Shown piece after piece: positions 8,123 to 16,776 of a stretch of 64,000 nucleotides of DNA; position 1 is the stretch's first letter; each line of letters begins with the position of its first letter. A program made the translations under genes and the position numbers. This DNA comes from Jiulongibacter sp024742395 (GTDB lineage: Bacteria > Bacteroidota > Bacteroidia > Cytophagales > Spirosomataceae): assembly GCA_965249455.1 (NCBI GenBank), contig OZ252236.1:1426001-1490000 (forward strand), read 5' to 3'. A model generated the notes under the pieces. That model was given only the letters and a program-made list of their open reading frames with translations. It was not told the DNA's origin and searched no databases.

Positions 8123-11100
8123 TTAAAATTTCACACTTAGACCTAATTGGTACGTAATGGAGGCAGTTCTACCGATATTGAAACTCGCATCTGCCCACTC
8201 CGGATCATATCCATCGTATTCTGTAAATACAAAGGGATTCAGAACATTGGCATAAATTCTCAAGCCGTTTATGCCAAGTTTTTTGGTTGCATTATCTTGT
8301 AAATTGTAACCAAGTGTGATGTTCTTAATTTTAGTAAATGTGGCATCTCTGTAGTATCCTACACCGCTATTTCTCCAAAAAGTACCCATATTTCTGGCTT
8401 GAGGATATTCGTTAGAAAACTGTGCGGGAACACCGGCTCCGTTTTCGGGAATGTACCAGTCAATATCTAACTTTTGACGCCCGCGGTCACGTGTGTCTGT
8501 GAAGTTCTGATGAAATGGACTGAATACGTATGAGCCTACACTAGAGAGTAATGAGAATGAGAAGTCAAAGTTTTTATAGCTCATTGAAGAGAAAACACTT
8601 CCGGTCCATTTTGGATCTGCCGTTCCTAGAATTATCCGGTCGTCATCAGGTGAGATTTTTCCATCATTGTTTTGGTCAACCACTTTTGCCTGTCCCTCCA
8701 ATTGACCGTATGATTCGGCCAGTTCTCTTTCAGTGGCCTGCCAGATACCATCAAACTTGTAATTGTAATGTGCATTGATTGACTCTCCAATAAACCATCC
8801 ATTTCCTACGTCATCTACTTCATCCTGACCGTAAATTGAGACAATTCTATTGCGGTTTTTAGTGAATGTGAAGCTGGTATTCCATGTAAAATCTCGGCTT
8901 TGGATGTTACGGGTTGTCAAGGCTACCTCCACTCCTTTATTACTTACTGAGCCAATGTTGGCACTAATAGAGCCAAATCCTGATTCGACTGGGAGATTCT
9001 GCTCCAATAAAAGATCATCAGAAAGCCTGTCATACAGATCAATACTACCCGTAATTCTTTCTTTGAATAAGCCAAAATCAATACCAAAGTTACCCTCTCT
9101 GGTTTTCTCCCACCCTAGGGCATTGTTTGCCAAAGAACTGGCCATCCAGCCATTGGCCGTAGCTCCTAAGAAATCATAGTACGTTTGCTGATCCAGCACG
9201 TTGGTTGTAGAATATGGGCTGATGATATTATTCCCGGTAAAACCATAACTAGCTCTAAGTTTTAAGAACGAAATGGCTGGGATGTTTGCAATAAAGGATT
9301 CCTGCGAAAGATTCCAGGCGATGGCCGCAGAAGGAAAATTATCCCATCTGTTTGCTTTTGAAAGTAGCGAAGAGCCGTCCCACCTGTTTGAAATGGTTAA
9401 CAAGTATTTTCCTTTAAACGTGTAATTTAACCTGGCAGCAAATGAAGCAAGTGTTTGTTTAACAAAATAGGAGCTGATATTGTAGGTAGACTGATCCCCG
9501 GAGCCAAGATTGTAATACTCTGTAGCAAAAGGCTGATTTCTGGAGCTCAATGTTGAGCCTTCAGATTGCGTATAGTATAAACTTTGTAAGCCGAGGAAAT
9601 TAAACTTATGATCTCCATTTAGGTTTTTCTCAATGTTAAATTGGTTATCCCAGGTATAGCTGATATTCTCTGCGTTTCTGAGTTCAGAAGAAGGCAGGTT
9701 GTTATTGGATATACCTCTGTTGGTCTGAGCTCCCCATGCTTTTCCTCTCCTTTGGGTATTAAAACTAGGAGAAAAGGTAGATTTGAACGAAAGCCAATTG
9801 ATCGGTTTGTACTGAATGTATGCACTCCCCAAGCCTGTTATTCTTCTTATTTCATCCTGTGAATTGGCAATCTCAAGCAGTGGATTATATGTACTGGTCT
9901 TGTTAATTAAATAATCGCCGTTCTCATCTCTAAGTTTACCTGGTTGCGGGTAAAGCGTTACGCCGTCAGTATCATATGGAGATAAAAATGGGTTAAGTCT
10001 AAATGCCTCTCTCATAGCTACATCGCTACCTAACTGATCATTCTTTAATGAAAAGGTGGTGTTTAAGCCATAGGATACTTTGTTGTTTAATCTGTGATTA
10101 AGTCCAATCTTCAAACTGTATTTGTCCAAAGTTTCTCTTTGCACATTGCCGGTTTCATTCTGAACTCCCAAACCTATATTGTAGCCAAGGCCGCTATCGC
10201 CTCTGCCCGAGAAATTCAAATACGTGTTTTGCTGAAAACCATCCTGAAGAACTAAATCATACCAGTCAAACCATTCATTGGTAGCCGCTCTTTGCTGCAG
10301 CAAAGGATTGGCCGTTCCCACCACTTTAGATTGTAATTGCTCCGGAGTGATGGCCATAGGATCTTGCAGGTTAGTTGTAGCCAAATAAGCAGACTGATGA
10401 TAATACCACCATTTCTGAGCGTCCATCATATGTGGTAATCTGGCCACTTTTTTGACCCCATAATAGGTGTCAAGTGTTACATTGATTCCACCTTTTGTGG
10501 TAGCTCCACTTTTGGTAGTAACCAACACCACACCATTGGATCCTCTGGAACCGTAGATTGCGGTAGAGGAGGCATCTTTCAGAACGTCAATTCTTGCAAT
10601 GTCCTGTGGATTTAGGAAATCTATGTTGTCGGTAGGCACACCATCTACTACGTAAAGTGGGTTTGAGTCATCGTTCAATGAATTGTTACCTCTGATGGTG
10701 ATGTCAAATCCATCTCCCAGTCTTCCGGTAGAAGAAGATATCTGTACACCCGCTATGTTTCCCTGAACGGCTTCCAGCGGATTGGTGAAGTTTCTTTCTG
10801 TGATTGACTTATTGTCAATACTCCCCACTGCACCGGTGAGGTCAGACTTTTTTAATTGGGCGTAACCAACCACAACAACTTCCTCTAAAGCCTGGTCGTC
10901 ATTTGTAAGTTGGATATCAAATGAGGTCTTGTTGCCAACGGCAACTTCCTTTGACTCGAAACCAATAAAGCTGAAAACCAAAGTAGCCTGGGGATTAGAT
11001 ACAGTTAAACGGAATTTTCCATCTGTACTGGTAGCTGTTCCGTTGTTAGTACCTTTCTCAAGTACGTTTACTCCAGGCAAAGGTGTGTTTGTTCCTTCTT

Positions 11101-11224
11101 CAAGCACCGTTCCACTTACCGGGATGGAATTTTGTGCCAGACTCGCAAAGCTGATTGTTGTTAAAAACAGGAGTATCAGATACTCCCATTTTTGATTGAA
11201 ATTTAGGTAGAAGTTTAATTTCAT
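8123..11224 (-). CDS. SusC/RagA-family TonB-dependent outer-membrane transporter
   Basis: 1033 residues. A signal peptide ends near FASLAQ; next a carboxypeptidase-regulatory-like domain (about residues 33-110: VSGTVLEEGTNTPLPGVNV), the SusC signature ALEEVVVVGYA, the plug (about 130-240: PLYVVDGVPTDNIDFLNP, IYGSRGSNGVVLVTT), and a large C-terminal beta barrel ending in Phe (LGLSVKF). It imports oligosaccharides across the outer membrane with energy from TonB. First gene of the leftward susCD operon, divergent from the pectate lyase gene with 252 bases between. Substrate inferred from the surrounding pectinases. Confidence 0.95.
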   Translation of the reverse strand: MKLNFYLNFNQKWEYLILLFLTTISFASLAQNSIPVSGTVLEEGTNTPLPGVNVLEKGTNNGTATSTDGKFRLTVSNPQATLVFSFIGFESKEVAVGNKTSFDIQLTNDDQALEEVVVVGYAQLKKSDLTGAVGSIDNKSITERNFTNPLEAVQGNIAGVQISSSTGRLGDGFDITIRGNNSLNDDSNPLYVVDGVPTDNIDFLNPQDIARIDVLKDASSTAIYGSRGSNGVVLVTTKSGATTKGGINVTLDTYYGVKKVARLPHMMDAQKWWYYHQSAYLATTNLQDPMAITPEQLQSKVVGTANPLLQQRAATNEWFDWYDLVLQDGFQQNTYLNFSGRGDSGLGYNIGLGVQNETGNVQRETLDKYSLKIGLNHRLNNKVSYGLNTTFSLKNDQLGSDVAMREAFRLNPFLSPYDTDGVTLYPQPGKLRDENGDYLINKTSTYNPLLEIANSQDEIRRITGLGSAYIQYKPINWLSFKSTFSPSFNTQRRGKAWGAQTNRGISNNNLPSSELRNAENISYTWDNQFNIEKNLNGDHKFNFLGLQSLYYTQSEGSTLSSRNQPFATEYYNLGSGDQSTYNISSYFVKQTLASFAARLNYTFKGKYLLTISNRWDGSSLLSKANRWDNFPSAAIAWNLSQESFIANIPAISFLKLRASYGFTGNNIISPYSTTNVLDQQTYYDFLGATANGWMASSLANNALGWEKTREGNFGIDFGLFKERITGSIDLYDRLSDDLLLEQNLPVESGFGSISANIGSVSNKGVEVALTTRNIQSRDFTWNTSFTFTKNRNRIVSIYGQDEVDDVGNGWFIGESINAHYNYKFDGIWQATERELAESYGQLEGQAKVVDQNNDGKISPDDDRIILGTADPKWTGSVFSSMSYKNFDFSFSLLSSVGSYVFSPFHQNFTDTRDRGRQKLDIDWYIPENGAGVPAQFSNEYPQARNMGTFWRNSGVGYYRDATFTKIKNITLGYNLQDNATKKLGINGLRIYANVLNPFVFTEYDGYDPEWADASFNIGRTASITYQLGLSVKF

Positions 11225-11355
11225 TTTTGATCGTTTAAATAGGTTAAATAGTTAAGAATTTAGATTATTAATGGTTGAAAAGGGCCATTTGGGAGTTGCA
11301 ATTTTAAGCCTCGAAATTGTACTTAACCAACAAAAACGTGGACTTTATTTACGCA

Positions 11356-11373
11356 ATCGTTATCGGGAACGAT
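11356..11373. promoter_or_regulatory. Candidate operator palindrome between susC and pectate lyase gene
   Basis: ATCGTT-N6-AACGAT is a perfect inverted repeat in the divergent intergenic region, about 130 bases from the susC start and 104 from the pectate lyase start. It has the shape of a dimeric regulator site (for example LacI-type, which often contains paired CG steps). I found no second copy in front of the other pectin operons by eye, so it is a candidate only. Confidence 0.35.
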
Positions 11374-11476
11374 GCCATAGATTTATTCTGGCTATTCACG
11401 ATTTCTTTTCTAAATATTATTTTCCTTTGAGGTAGCAGATTAAGCTAAAGGTCTGTCAATGAACACCTGTTGAATA

Positions 11477-12499
11477 ATGAAGTTAGTGCAGAAAACATAT
11501 TCGTGGCTTTTGATACTCTTTCTGTTTTTGATTTTTCCTTGGAATAATCAAGACATTTTTGCTCAGCAGAATTCAAATTATTCTTTGGATCAAACAGCCG
11601 AGAAAATATTGTTGTATCAGAGACGAAATGGTGGATGGGCTCAGTACAATGGGGACCCGACGGATTACCGCTTACCTATAAACGAAAAATTCAAGCAGAA
11701 GCTAATTTCTGATAAAGAAAAACGAGATGCCACCATTGATGATGGCTCTACTACTTTTGAAATAGACTATTTGTTAAAAGCTTATCAGAAAACAAAGAAC
11801 CTGGCATATTTAAAAAGTGCAGAAAAGGGAATTGAGTATCTCCTATCTGCTCAAAATTCAGCGGGTGGCTGGCCGCAAAAGTTTCCTGATCTAAATGGTT
11901 ATCATAAGCATATAACTTTTAATGATGAAGCCATGATTTCTGTTCTTTGGATAGTAAAGGGGCTTGCAGAAAATCATTCATTGTATGAAGACGTGGACAA
12001 AAATATCAAATTAAGGGCGAGCATAAGTTTAGAACGGGGAATTGACTGTATTCTCAAGACCCAATATGTGCAGCAAGGAAAACTAACCGCCTGGTGTGCC
12101 CAGCATGACTCTGAAACATTACTACCTGCGGCTGCACGAGCTTTTGAGCCCATGTCTTTAAGTGGAAAGGAATCTGTAGGGATTATCAAATTTTTAGAAA
12201 GTCTAGAGAATCCTGGTTTGGCAGTCGAAAATTCTATAAAAGCCGGCAAAGAATGGCTGGCGAGTGTCGCTCTGCCAGATGTGGATGTTCTGCGAATTGA
12301 AGCTTCAGACGGACCAGATAACGTAGTGGTTGATAAGCCAGGTCATTTCCTTTGGGCCAGATTTTATGATTTAGAAACAAACAAGCCCATATTTATGGGC
12401 AGAGATAGGGTGCCTCATGCTAAATTGAATGAAATTGAAAGAGAAAGAAGAGCCGGTTATGCTTATTTGGGAGATTGGCCTAAATCAATTTTGCCATGA
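11477..12499 (+). CDS. pelA: Pectate lyase, PL10 family
   Basis: 340 residues with an N-terminal signal anchor ending near IFAQQ. PL10 signatures are visible in order: RNGGWAQY (about 50), TIDDGSTTFEIDYL (about 95), SAGGWPQKFP, ITFNDEAMISVL, LTAWCAQHD (about 210) and the C-terminal GRDRVPHAKLNEIERERRAGY. The enzyme cleaves de-esterified homogalacturonan by calcium-dependent beta-elimination, giving 4,5-unsaturated oligogalacturonides, in the periplasm or outside. First gene of a seven-gene rightward run; its TGA overlaps the next ATG (ATGA). Length is as for a single-domain PL10. Confidence 0.92.
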   Translation: MKLVQKTYSWLLILFLFLIFPWNNQDIFAQQNSNYSLDQTAEKILLYQRRNGGWAQYNGDPTDYRLPINEKFKQKLISDKEKRDATIDDGSTTFEIDYLLKAYQKTKNLAYLKSAEKGIEYLLSAQNSAGGWPQKFPDLNGYHKHITFNDEAMISVLWIVKGLAENHSLYEDVDKNIKLRASISLERGIDCILKTQYVQQGKLTAWCAQHDSETLLPAAARAFEPMSLSGKESVGIIKFLESLENPGLAVENSIKAGKEWLASVALPDVDVLRIEASDGPDNVVVDKPGHFLWARFYDLETNKPIFMGRDRVPHAKLNEIERERRAGYAYLGDWPKSILP

Positions 12500-13470
12500 G
12501 AAAATATAAATCATTCATCTTTTTTCTGTTCCCAATCTTGGCTTTTAGCCAAAGTTTGCAGGGTATAACAAGAGAAGTAGATGTGTCATTTTCTAACCAT
12601 TCTGCTTTACTTTCGGCCCAAGAGAGATTTGCGGAAGTTAATCTTGGAATTTCAGCAAAAGGTAAATTAGTAAAAAGCACATACAATATTCTCTACTCAA
12701 AGTTAAACGGAATCGGTCTGGAACTTGACTTTTTTGAGCCGAAAACCAGGTCGACTAATCAGCTTCCGGGTATAATTCTTATTCATGGTGGCGGTTGGCG
12801 ATCTGGAGACAGATCACAGCATCATCAAATGGCCATTGAGTTAGCTGCACAGGGTTTTGTGGTATTTACTCCGCAATACCGACTTTCAACACATGCTTTA
12901 TTTCCTGCCGCTATATTAGATGTGAAGTACTTTATTCAATGGGTGAAAGAAAATGCTTCTTCATTTGGTCTAAATCCTAACAAATTGGCACTTATCGGTT
13001 ATTCTGCCGGTGGGCAAATGGCCGCATTCATAGGGGCAACTATTGATCATCCAAGCTATCAAAATATTGAACAAAAAAGTTCTGAGAATACCTCTGTTCA
13101 GGCCGTTGTGGATATTGATGGAATACTGGCATTCCTTCATCCGGATTCCGGTGAAGGGGATGATAGTAAGAGAACCTCAGCTGCCACCTATTATTTTGGT
13201 TATTCAAAAGAAGAAAACCCGGAGTTATGGCTGGAAGCCGGAGCTCTTAACCATGTTTCTGCAGATGCACCCCCTTTCTTGTTTATTAATAGCTCGGTAG
13301 AAAGGATGCATGCTGGCCGGGAAGATTTCAGAAAGATTTTAAACGCACATAATATTCACTCGGAAGTGTATACTTTTCCGGAGGCACCGCATGTGTTTCC
13401 CTTGATAGACAAATGGTTTGAAGCCACTTGTATTCTGATTGTTGATTTTTTAACCCAAGAATTAAAATAA
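12496..13470 (+). CDS. Secreted alpha/beta-hydrolase esterase (BD-FAE-like)
   Basis: 324 residues. Signal peptide (ends near LAFSQS), then an alpha/beta-hydrolase domain with oxyanion motif HGGGW (97-101), nucleophile elbow GYSAGG (Ser170) and a C-terminal EAPHVFP histidine. The segment PPFLFINSSVERMHAGRED sits where the catalytic acid is expected, but which residue serves is not obvious. Related enzymes remove acetyl or feruloyl groups from plant polysaccharides. Between pectate lyase and KdgF, pectin acetylesterase is the likeliest role (inference). Start overlaps the previous stop by four bases, indicating translational coupling. Confidence 0.85.
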   Translation: MRKYKSFIFFLFPILAFSQSLQGITREVDVSFSNHSALLSAQERFAEVNLGISAKGKLVKSTYNILYSKLNGIGLELDFFEPKTRSTNQLPGIILIHGGGWRSGDRSQHHQMAIELAAQGFVVFTPQYRLSTHALFPAAILDVKYFIQWVKENASSFGLNPNKLALIGYSAGGQMAAFIGATIDHPSYQNIEQKSSENTSVQAVVDIDGILAFLHPDSGEGDDSKRTSAATYYFGYSKEENPELWLEAGALNHVSADAPPFLFINSSVERMHAGREDFRKILNAHNIHSEVYTFPEAPHVFPLIDKWFEATCILIVDFLTQELK

Positions 13471-13480
13471 TATAAACCGA

Positions 13481-13825
13481 ATGTTAGACGAAGTAAAAGT
13501 ACTGGTAAAAGATGATGATCTTGACTGGGAAGACCTGGGATCAGGTATTAAAAGAAAAGTCATGGCCTATGATGAAAAGATGATGATTGTAAAAGTGGCC
13601 TTTGAGAAGGGCGGTATTGGAGCGGTTCATTCTCATTCTCACACACAGGCCAGTTATGTAGGAAGTGGAGTTTTCGATATTACCATAGGCGACGAAACTC
13701 GCAGACTTAAAGGAGGGGATGTATATTTTATACCTTCAGGCATTCCGCATGGAGCCGTATGTATTGAGGAGGGAGTTCTCGTCGATGTTTTTAACCCATT
13801 AAGAGAAGATTTTTTAACAAAATAA
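13481..13825 (+). CDS. kdgF: KdgF-type cupin (uronate linearisation)
   Basis: 114 residues, single cupin domain. Metal ligands are apparent: His50, His52 and Gln56 in VHSHSHTQASYVGSG, and His90 in SGIPHGA. KdgF converts 4,5-unsaturated galacturonate released from pectin to the linear 5-keto-4-deoxyuronate form. The size, the Gln in place of the usual cupin Glu, and the position directly after lyase and esterase genes fit KdgF. No signal peptide, so cytoplasmic. Ten bases after the esterase and four bases before the GH105 gene, same operon. Other small sugar-binding cupins look similar, so the function is probable and not certain. Confidence 0.82.
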   Translation: MLDEVKVLVKDDDLDWEDLGSGIKRKVMAYDEKMMIVKVAFEKGGIGAVHSHSHTQASYVGSGVFDITIGDETRRLKGGDVYFIPSGIPHGAVCIEEGVLVDVFNPLREDFLTK

Positions 13826-13829
13826 AATC

Positions 13830-15737
13830 ATGATTAAAAGAGCATTTTTTGTTTTCTGTATTTTATTGAGCAGTGCTTTAGGTTTTGCACAAAACAGCTG
13901 GTCAGAAAGGATGGCTTTGTCTTTCATGCAAAACCATCAAGACTCCATAGTGGTTAAGCCAAAAATTACTGCCAGATGGGATTATGAGCAGGGACTTATG
14001 CTTAAAGCTTTGGAGAAAGTATGGCGGAAGACAGCCGATCCTAAATATTTTAATTACATCCAAAACGACCTGGACAGATACGTCAGTAAAGATGGAGACA
14101 TCAGGACATACGATATTGAGGATTACAATCTGGACAACATTGCTACCGGACGTGCCTTGTTAATGCTTTATCAGCAGTCGTTACCAGACAAAGAAAAGTA
14201 CAGGAAGGCGGCTGATCTTCTATGGCAGCAGCTAGAAGAGCAGCCACTTACCAAAGAAGGTGGCTATTGGCATAAAAAAAGATATCCTTTTCAAATGTGG
14301 CTTGATGGTCTCTTTATGGCAGAACCTTTCTCCGCTGAGTATAGTAAAATGTTTAATCATCCTGAGCATTTTGATCATATAGTGCGTCAGTTTAGTTTGA
14401 TAGATAAATATGCTGTTGACCCAAAAACGGGCCTTATATATCATGGTTATGATGAAAGCCGTGAACAAAAATGGGCCGATAAGCAAACGGGGCTATCGGA
14501 GCATTTTTGGGGCAGAGCCATCGGATGGTATGCCATGGCTTTGGTAGAGGTTTTAGATTATTTGCCCGAAGAACATCCCGGACATTCTCAGCTAATTTCT
14601 TATTTACAAAAACTAGCCCCGGCCTTAGTAAGATACCAGGATACTAAAAGTGGAGTATGGTATCAGATGACTGCCTTGGCAGAGAAGGAAGGGAATTATC
14701 TGGAAGCCTCCTCGTCTTGTATGTTTATTTATGCTTTATTAAAAGGAGTAAGAATGGGCTACCTCGATACTTCTTTCCGCGAAGCGGGTATCAAAGGCTT
14801 CAACGGAATCATAAAAGAGTTTATAACTATCGAGGACAATGGTCAGATTAGCCTTGAAAATACTGTCAGTGTAGGTGGCTTGGGTGGAGACCCTTACCGC
14901 GATGGAACATATGAATATTACTTAAGTGAACCCATTAGAAAGAATGATCTGAAAGGCTTGGGGCCCTTTATCTTCGCAGCTATTGAAATGGAATTAATTG
15001 AAGAAGGTTTTCCGGGAGCCGGTCAAAAAGTTGGTTTAGACTATCACTTCAATAAAGAATTTAGAAAAGACTGGAATGGAAATAAAGAACAGTTTCATTA
15101 TACCTGGGAAGATTCGCAGCATTCAGGATTTTTATGGTTGGGAGATACCTTTAGAAATTACGGAGCCGAAACCGTGGCTATTAAAGAAAGACCGACCAAA
15201 ACCAATCTGCAAGATTTGAATGTTTACATTCTGGTAGATCCTGACGATAAAAAGGAAACAGATGCTCCCAATTTTATTGATAAAAAGGACATTAATACAA
15301 TCAAAAAATGGGTAGGAAATGGCGGTACACTACTGGTCATGACGAATGACTCAGCCCATTGTGATTTGCCCCATGTCAATGAGCTAATTAAGGTCTTTGG
15401 ATTGTCCTTTACTTACAAGGATATCAATATGGTACAAGGACGAGAATTTTCTATGGGTGCTGTAAATGTTGGGTCAGGGAATACTGTTTTTCCGAATGTC
15501 AGCAAGGTGTACATTAAAGAGCTGGTCACCCTAAATACGAACTCAGCAGCAAGTAAAATTCTTACAAAGGACTCAGAGGTAATAATGGCTGAAGTGAAAT
15601 ATAAGAATGGAAATGTTCTGGTGGTTGGCGATCCGTGGCTATACAATGAATACGTGGACGGAAGAAAGATACCTATGGAGTATCAGAACTTTCAGGCGGC
15701 CAAAGATTTAGCGAAGTACATCTTATCAAAACAATGA
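13830..15737 (+). CDS. GH105 unsaturated uronyl hydrolase fused to a C-terminal DUF4350-like domain
   Basis: 635 residues. After a signal peptide (ends GFAQN), residues about 25-395 form an (alpha/alpha)6 GH105/GH88-type barrel with MWLDGLFMAEPF (conserved Asp) and HFWGRAIGWYAMALVEVLD. GH105 enzymes hydrate and release the unsaturated uronic acid from the non-reducing end of lyase products. Residues about 400-635 add a second domain with VYILVDPDD and WVGNGGTLLVMTND, the pattern of DUF4350/glutamine-amidotransferase-like folds; its role is unknown. Family GH105 proteins without this addition are about 360-400 residues, as in the second copy at 28518-29645. Coupled to the next gene by an ATGA overlap. 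Confidence 0.9.
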   Translation: MIKRAFFVFCILLSSALGFAQNSWSERMALSFMQNHQDSIVVKPKITARWDYEQGLMLKALEKVWRKTADPKYFNYIQNDLDRYVSKDGDIRTYDIEDYNLDNIATGRALLMLYQQSLPDKEKYRKAADLLWQQLEEQPLTKEGGYWHKKRYPFQMWLDGLFMAEPFSAEYSKMFNHPEHFDHIVRQFSLIDKYAVDPKTGLIYHGYDESREQKWADKQTGLSEHFWGRAIGWYAMALVEVLDYLPEEHPGHSQLISYLQKLAPALVRYQDTKSGVWYQMTALAEKEGNYLEASSSCMFIYALLKGVRMGYLDTSFREAGIKGFNGIIKEFITIEDNGQISLENTVSVGGLGGDPYRDGTYEYYLSEPIRKNDLKGLGPFIFAAIEMELIEEGFPGAGQKVGLDYHFNKEFRKDWNGNKEQFHYTWEDSQHSGFLWLGDTFRNYGAETVAIKERPTKTNLQDLNVYILVDPDDKKETDAPNFIDKKDINTIKKWVGNGGTLLVMTNDSAHCDLPHVNELIKVFGLSFTYKDINMVQGREFSMGAVNVGSGNTVFPNVSKVYIKELVTLNTNSAASKILTKDSEVIMAEVKYKNGNVLVVGDPWLYNEYVDGRKIPMEYQNFQAAKDLAKYILSKQ

Positions 15738-16765
15738 AGCAAATATTTCTAAGTCTTTTAGGTCTTTTTTTCATTGGCTCTGCCCTTGCTCAAAAAATCA
15801 CCGTGGCACAAGATGGCTCCGGAGACTTTAGAAGTATACAGGCAGCCATTGATCAAATTAAGCCATCTTTTAAACCAAAGATTATTTTCATAAAGAAGGG
15901 TACTTACAATGAAAAGCTTTTTATAGATAGTACCAAACATCATTTGATACTTAAAGGAGAAAATGCCAAAGAGGTCATAATTACTTACAGTCAGCCAAGA
16001 GACACATGGCGATGTGAGCACCCTGATGATTTTGGTGCGGCCACTATCAATGCAAAAGCATCTGATTTGGTTTTTGAGCATTTAACTATCATTAATTCTT
16101 ATGGATTTGAAGCTGAAAAAGATCTGGTCATTGATTGTTTGAACGAATCTGGAAAAGCCGGTGATGGGAGAAAATATTTGCCTAGAGAAGAAGGGGAGCA
16201 GGAAGGCAAAAAGATAGTCAGGCAAAATGGTCACCAATTTTCTTTCAGGTCAATGGAAGGAGCGTCCCGAATGAAGTTTTTAAACTGTGTTTTCAGATCT
16301 GGCGGGGGTGACACGGTTAGCCCTTGGGATGTAGAAGGGGGAATGTTTTATTTCTCTGATTGTATTATTGAAGGTCATGTAGACCTCTATTGTCCGAGAG
16401 GAAATGCTCTAATAAAAAATTCGGTTTTTATTTGCCATAACCTTAATGCGGCAATCTGGCATGATGGCTCTGCCAATGAATCAGATAAGTCTGTACTGAT
16501 TAATTGTTATTTCAAAGGAGATCCGGGTTTTAAGTTGGGGAGATACCATAGAGAAGCACAAATGTTCCTTATTAACTGTGCTTTTAGCAATGAAATGGCA
16601 GATTCCAAAATATATCAATCTGGTGATAGGCAGTTACAATGGGGCGAAAGAATTTATTATAAAAATTGCCATCGTGAAGGTGGCGATTACGCCTGGCATG
16701 CTGATAATACAGAAGCAAAGGCAAATGATTTTAGTTTCAAGAAAGTTTTTGGTTTTAAGTGGTAA
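15734..16765 (+). CDS. Pectinesterase-like protein, CE8 family, with divergent motifs
   Basis: 343 residues with signal peptide (ends GSALAQ). The start of the CE8 fold is clear: ITVAQDGSGDFRSIQAAID and KGTYNEKLFID. The catalytic region differs from classic pectin methylesterases: the QDT motif is GGDTVSP, the DFIFG motif is HVDLYCPRG, and LGRPW is LGRYHRE. The two aspartates and the arginine are thus kept while neighbours differ. Classic members remove methyl esters from galacturonan before lyase attack; this one is probably an esterase of the same superfamily, perhaps with other specificity. In the middle of the operon. Confidence 0.85.
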   Translation: MKQIFLSLLGLFFIGSALAQKITVAQDGSGDFRSIQAAIDQIKPSFKPKIIFIKKGTYNEKLFIDSTKHHLILKGENAKEVIITYSQPRDTWRCEHPDDFGAATINAKASDLVFEHLTIINSYGFEAEKDLVIDCLNESGKAGDGRKYLPREEGEQEGKKIVRQNGHQFSFRSMEGASRMKFLNCVFRSGGGDTVSPWDVEGGMFYFSDCIIEGHVDLYCPRGNALIKNSVFICHNLNAAIWHDGSANESDKSVLINCYFKGDPGFKLGRYHREAQMFLINCAFSNEMADSKIYQSGDRQLQWGERIYYKNCHREGGDYAWHADNTEAKANDFSFKKVFGFKW

Positions 16766-16776
16766 AAGTGAAAATA

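Noticed and set aside
9619..9862. Frames on both strands inside the susC gene
   Set aside because: They lie within an intact SusC coding sequence and show no family features.
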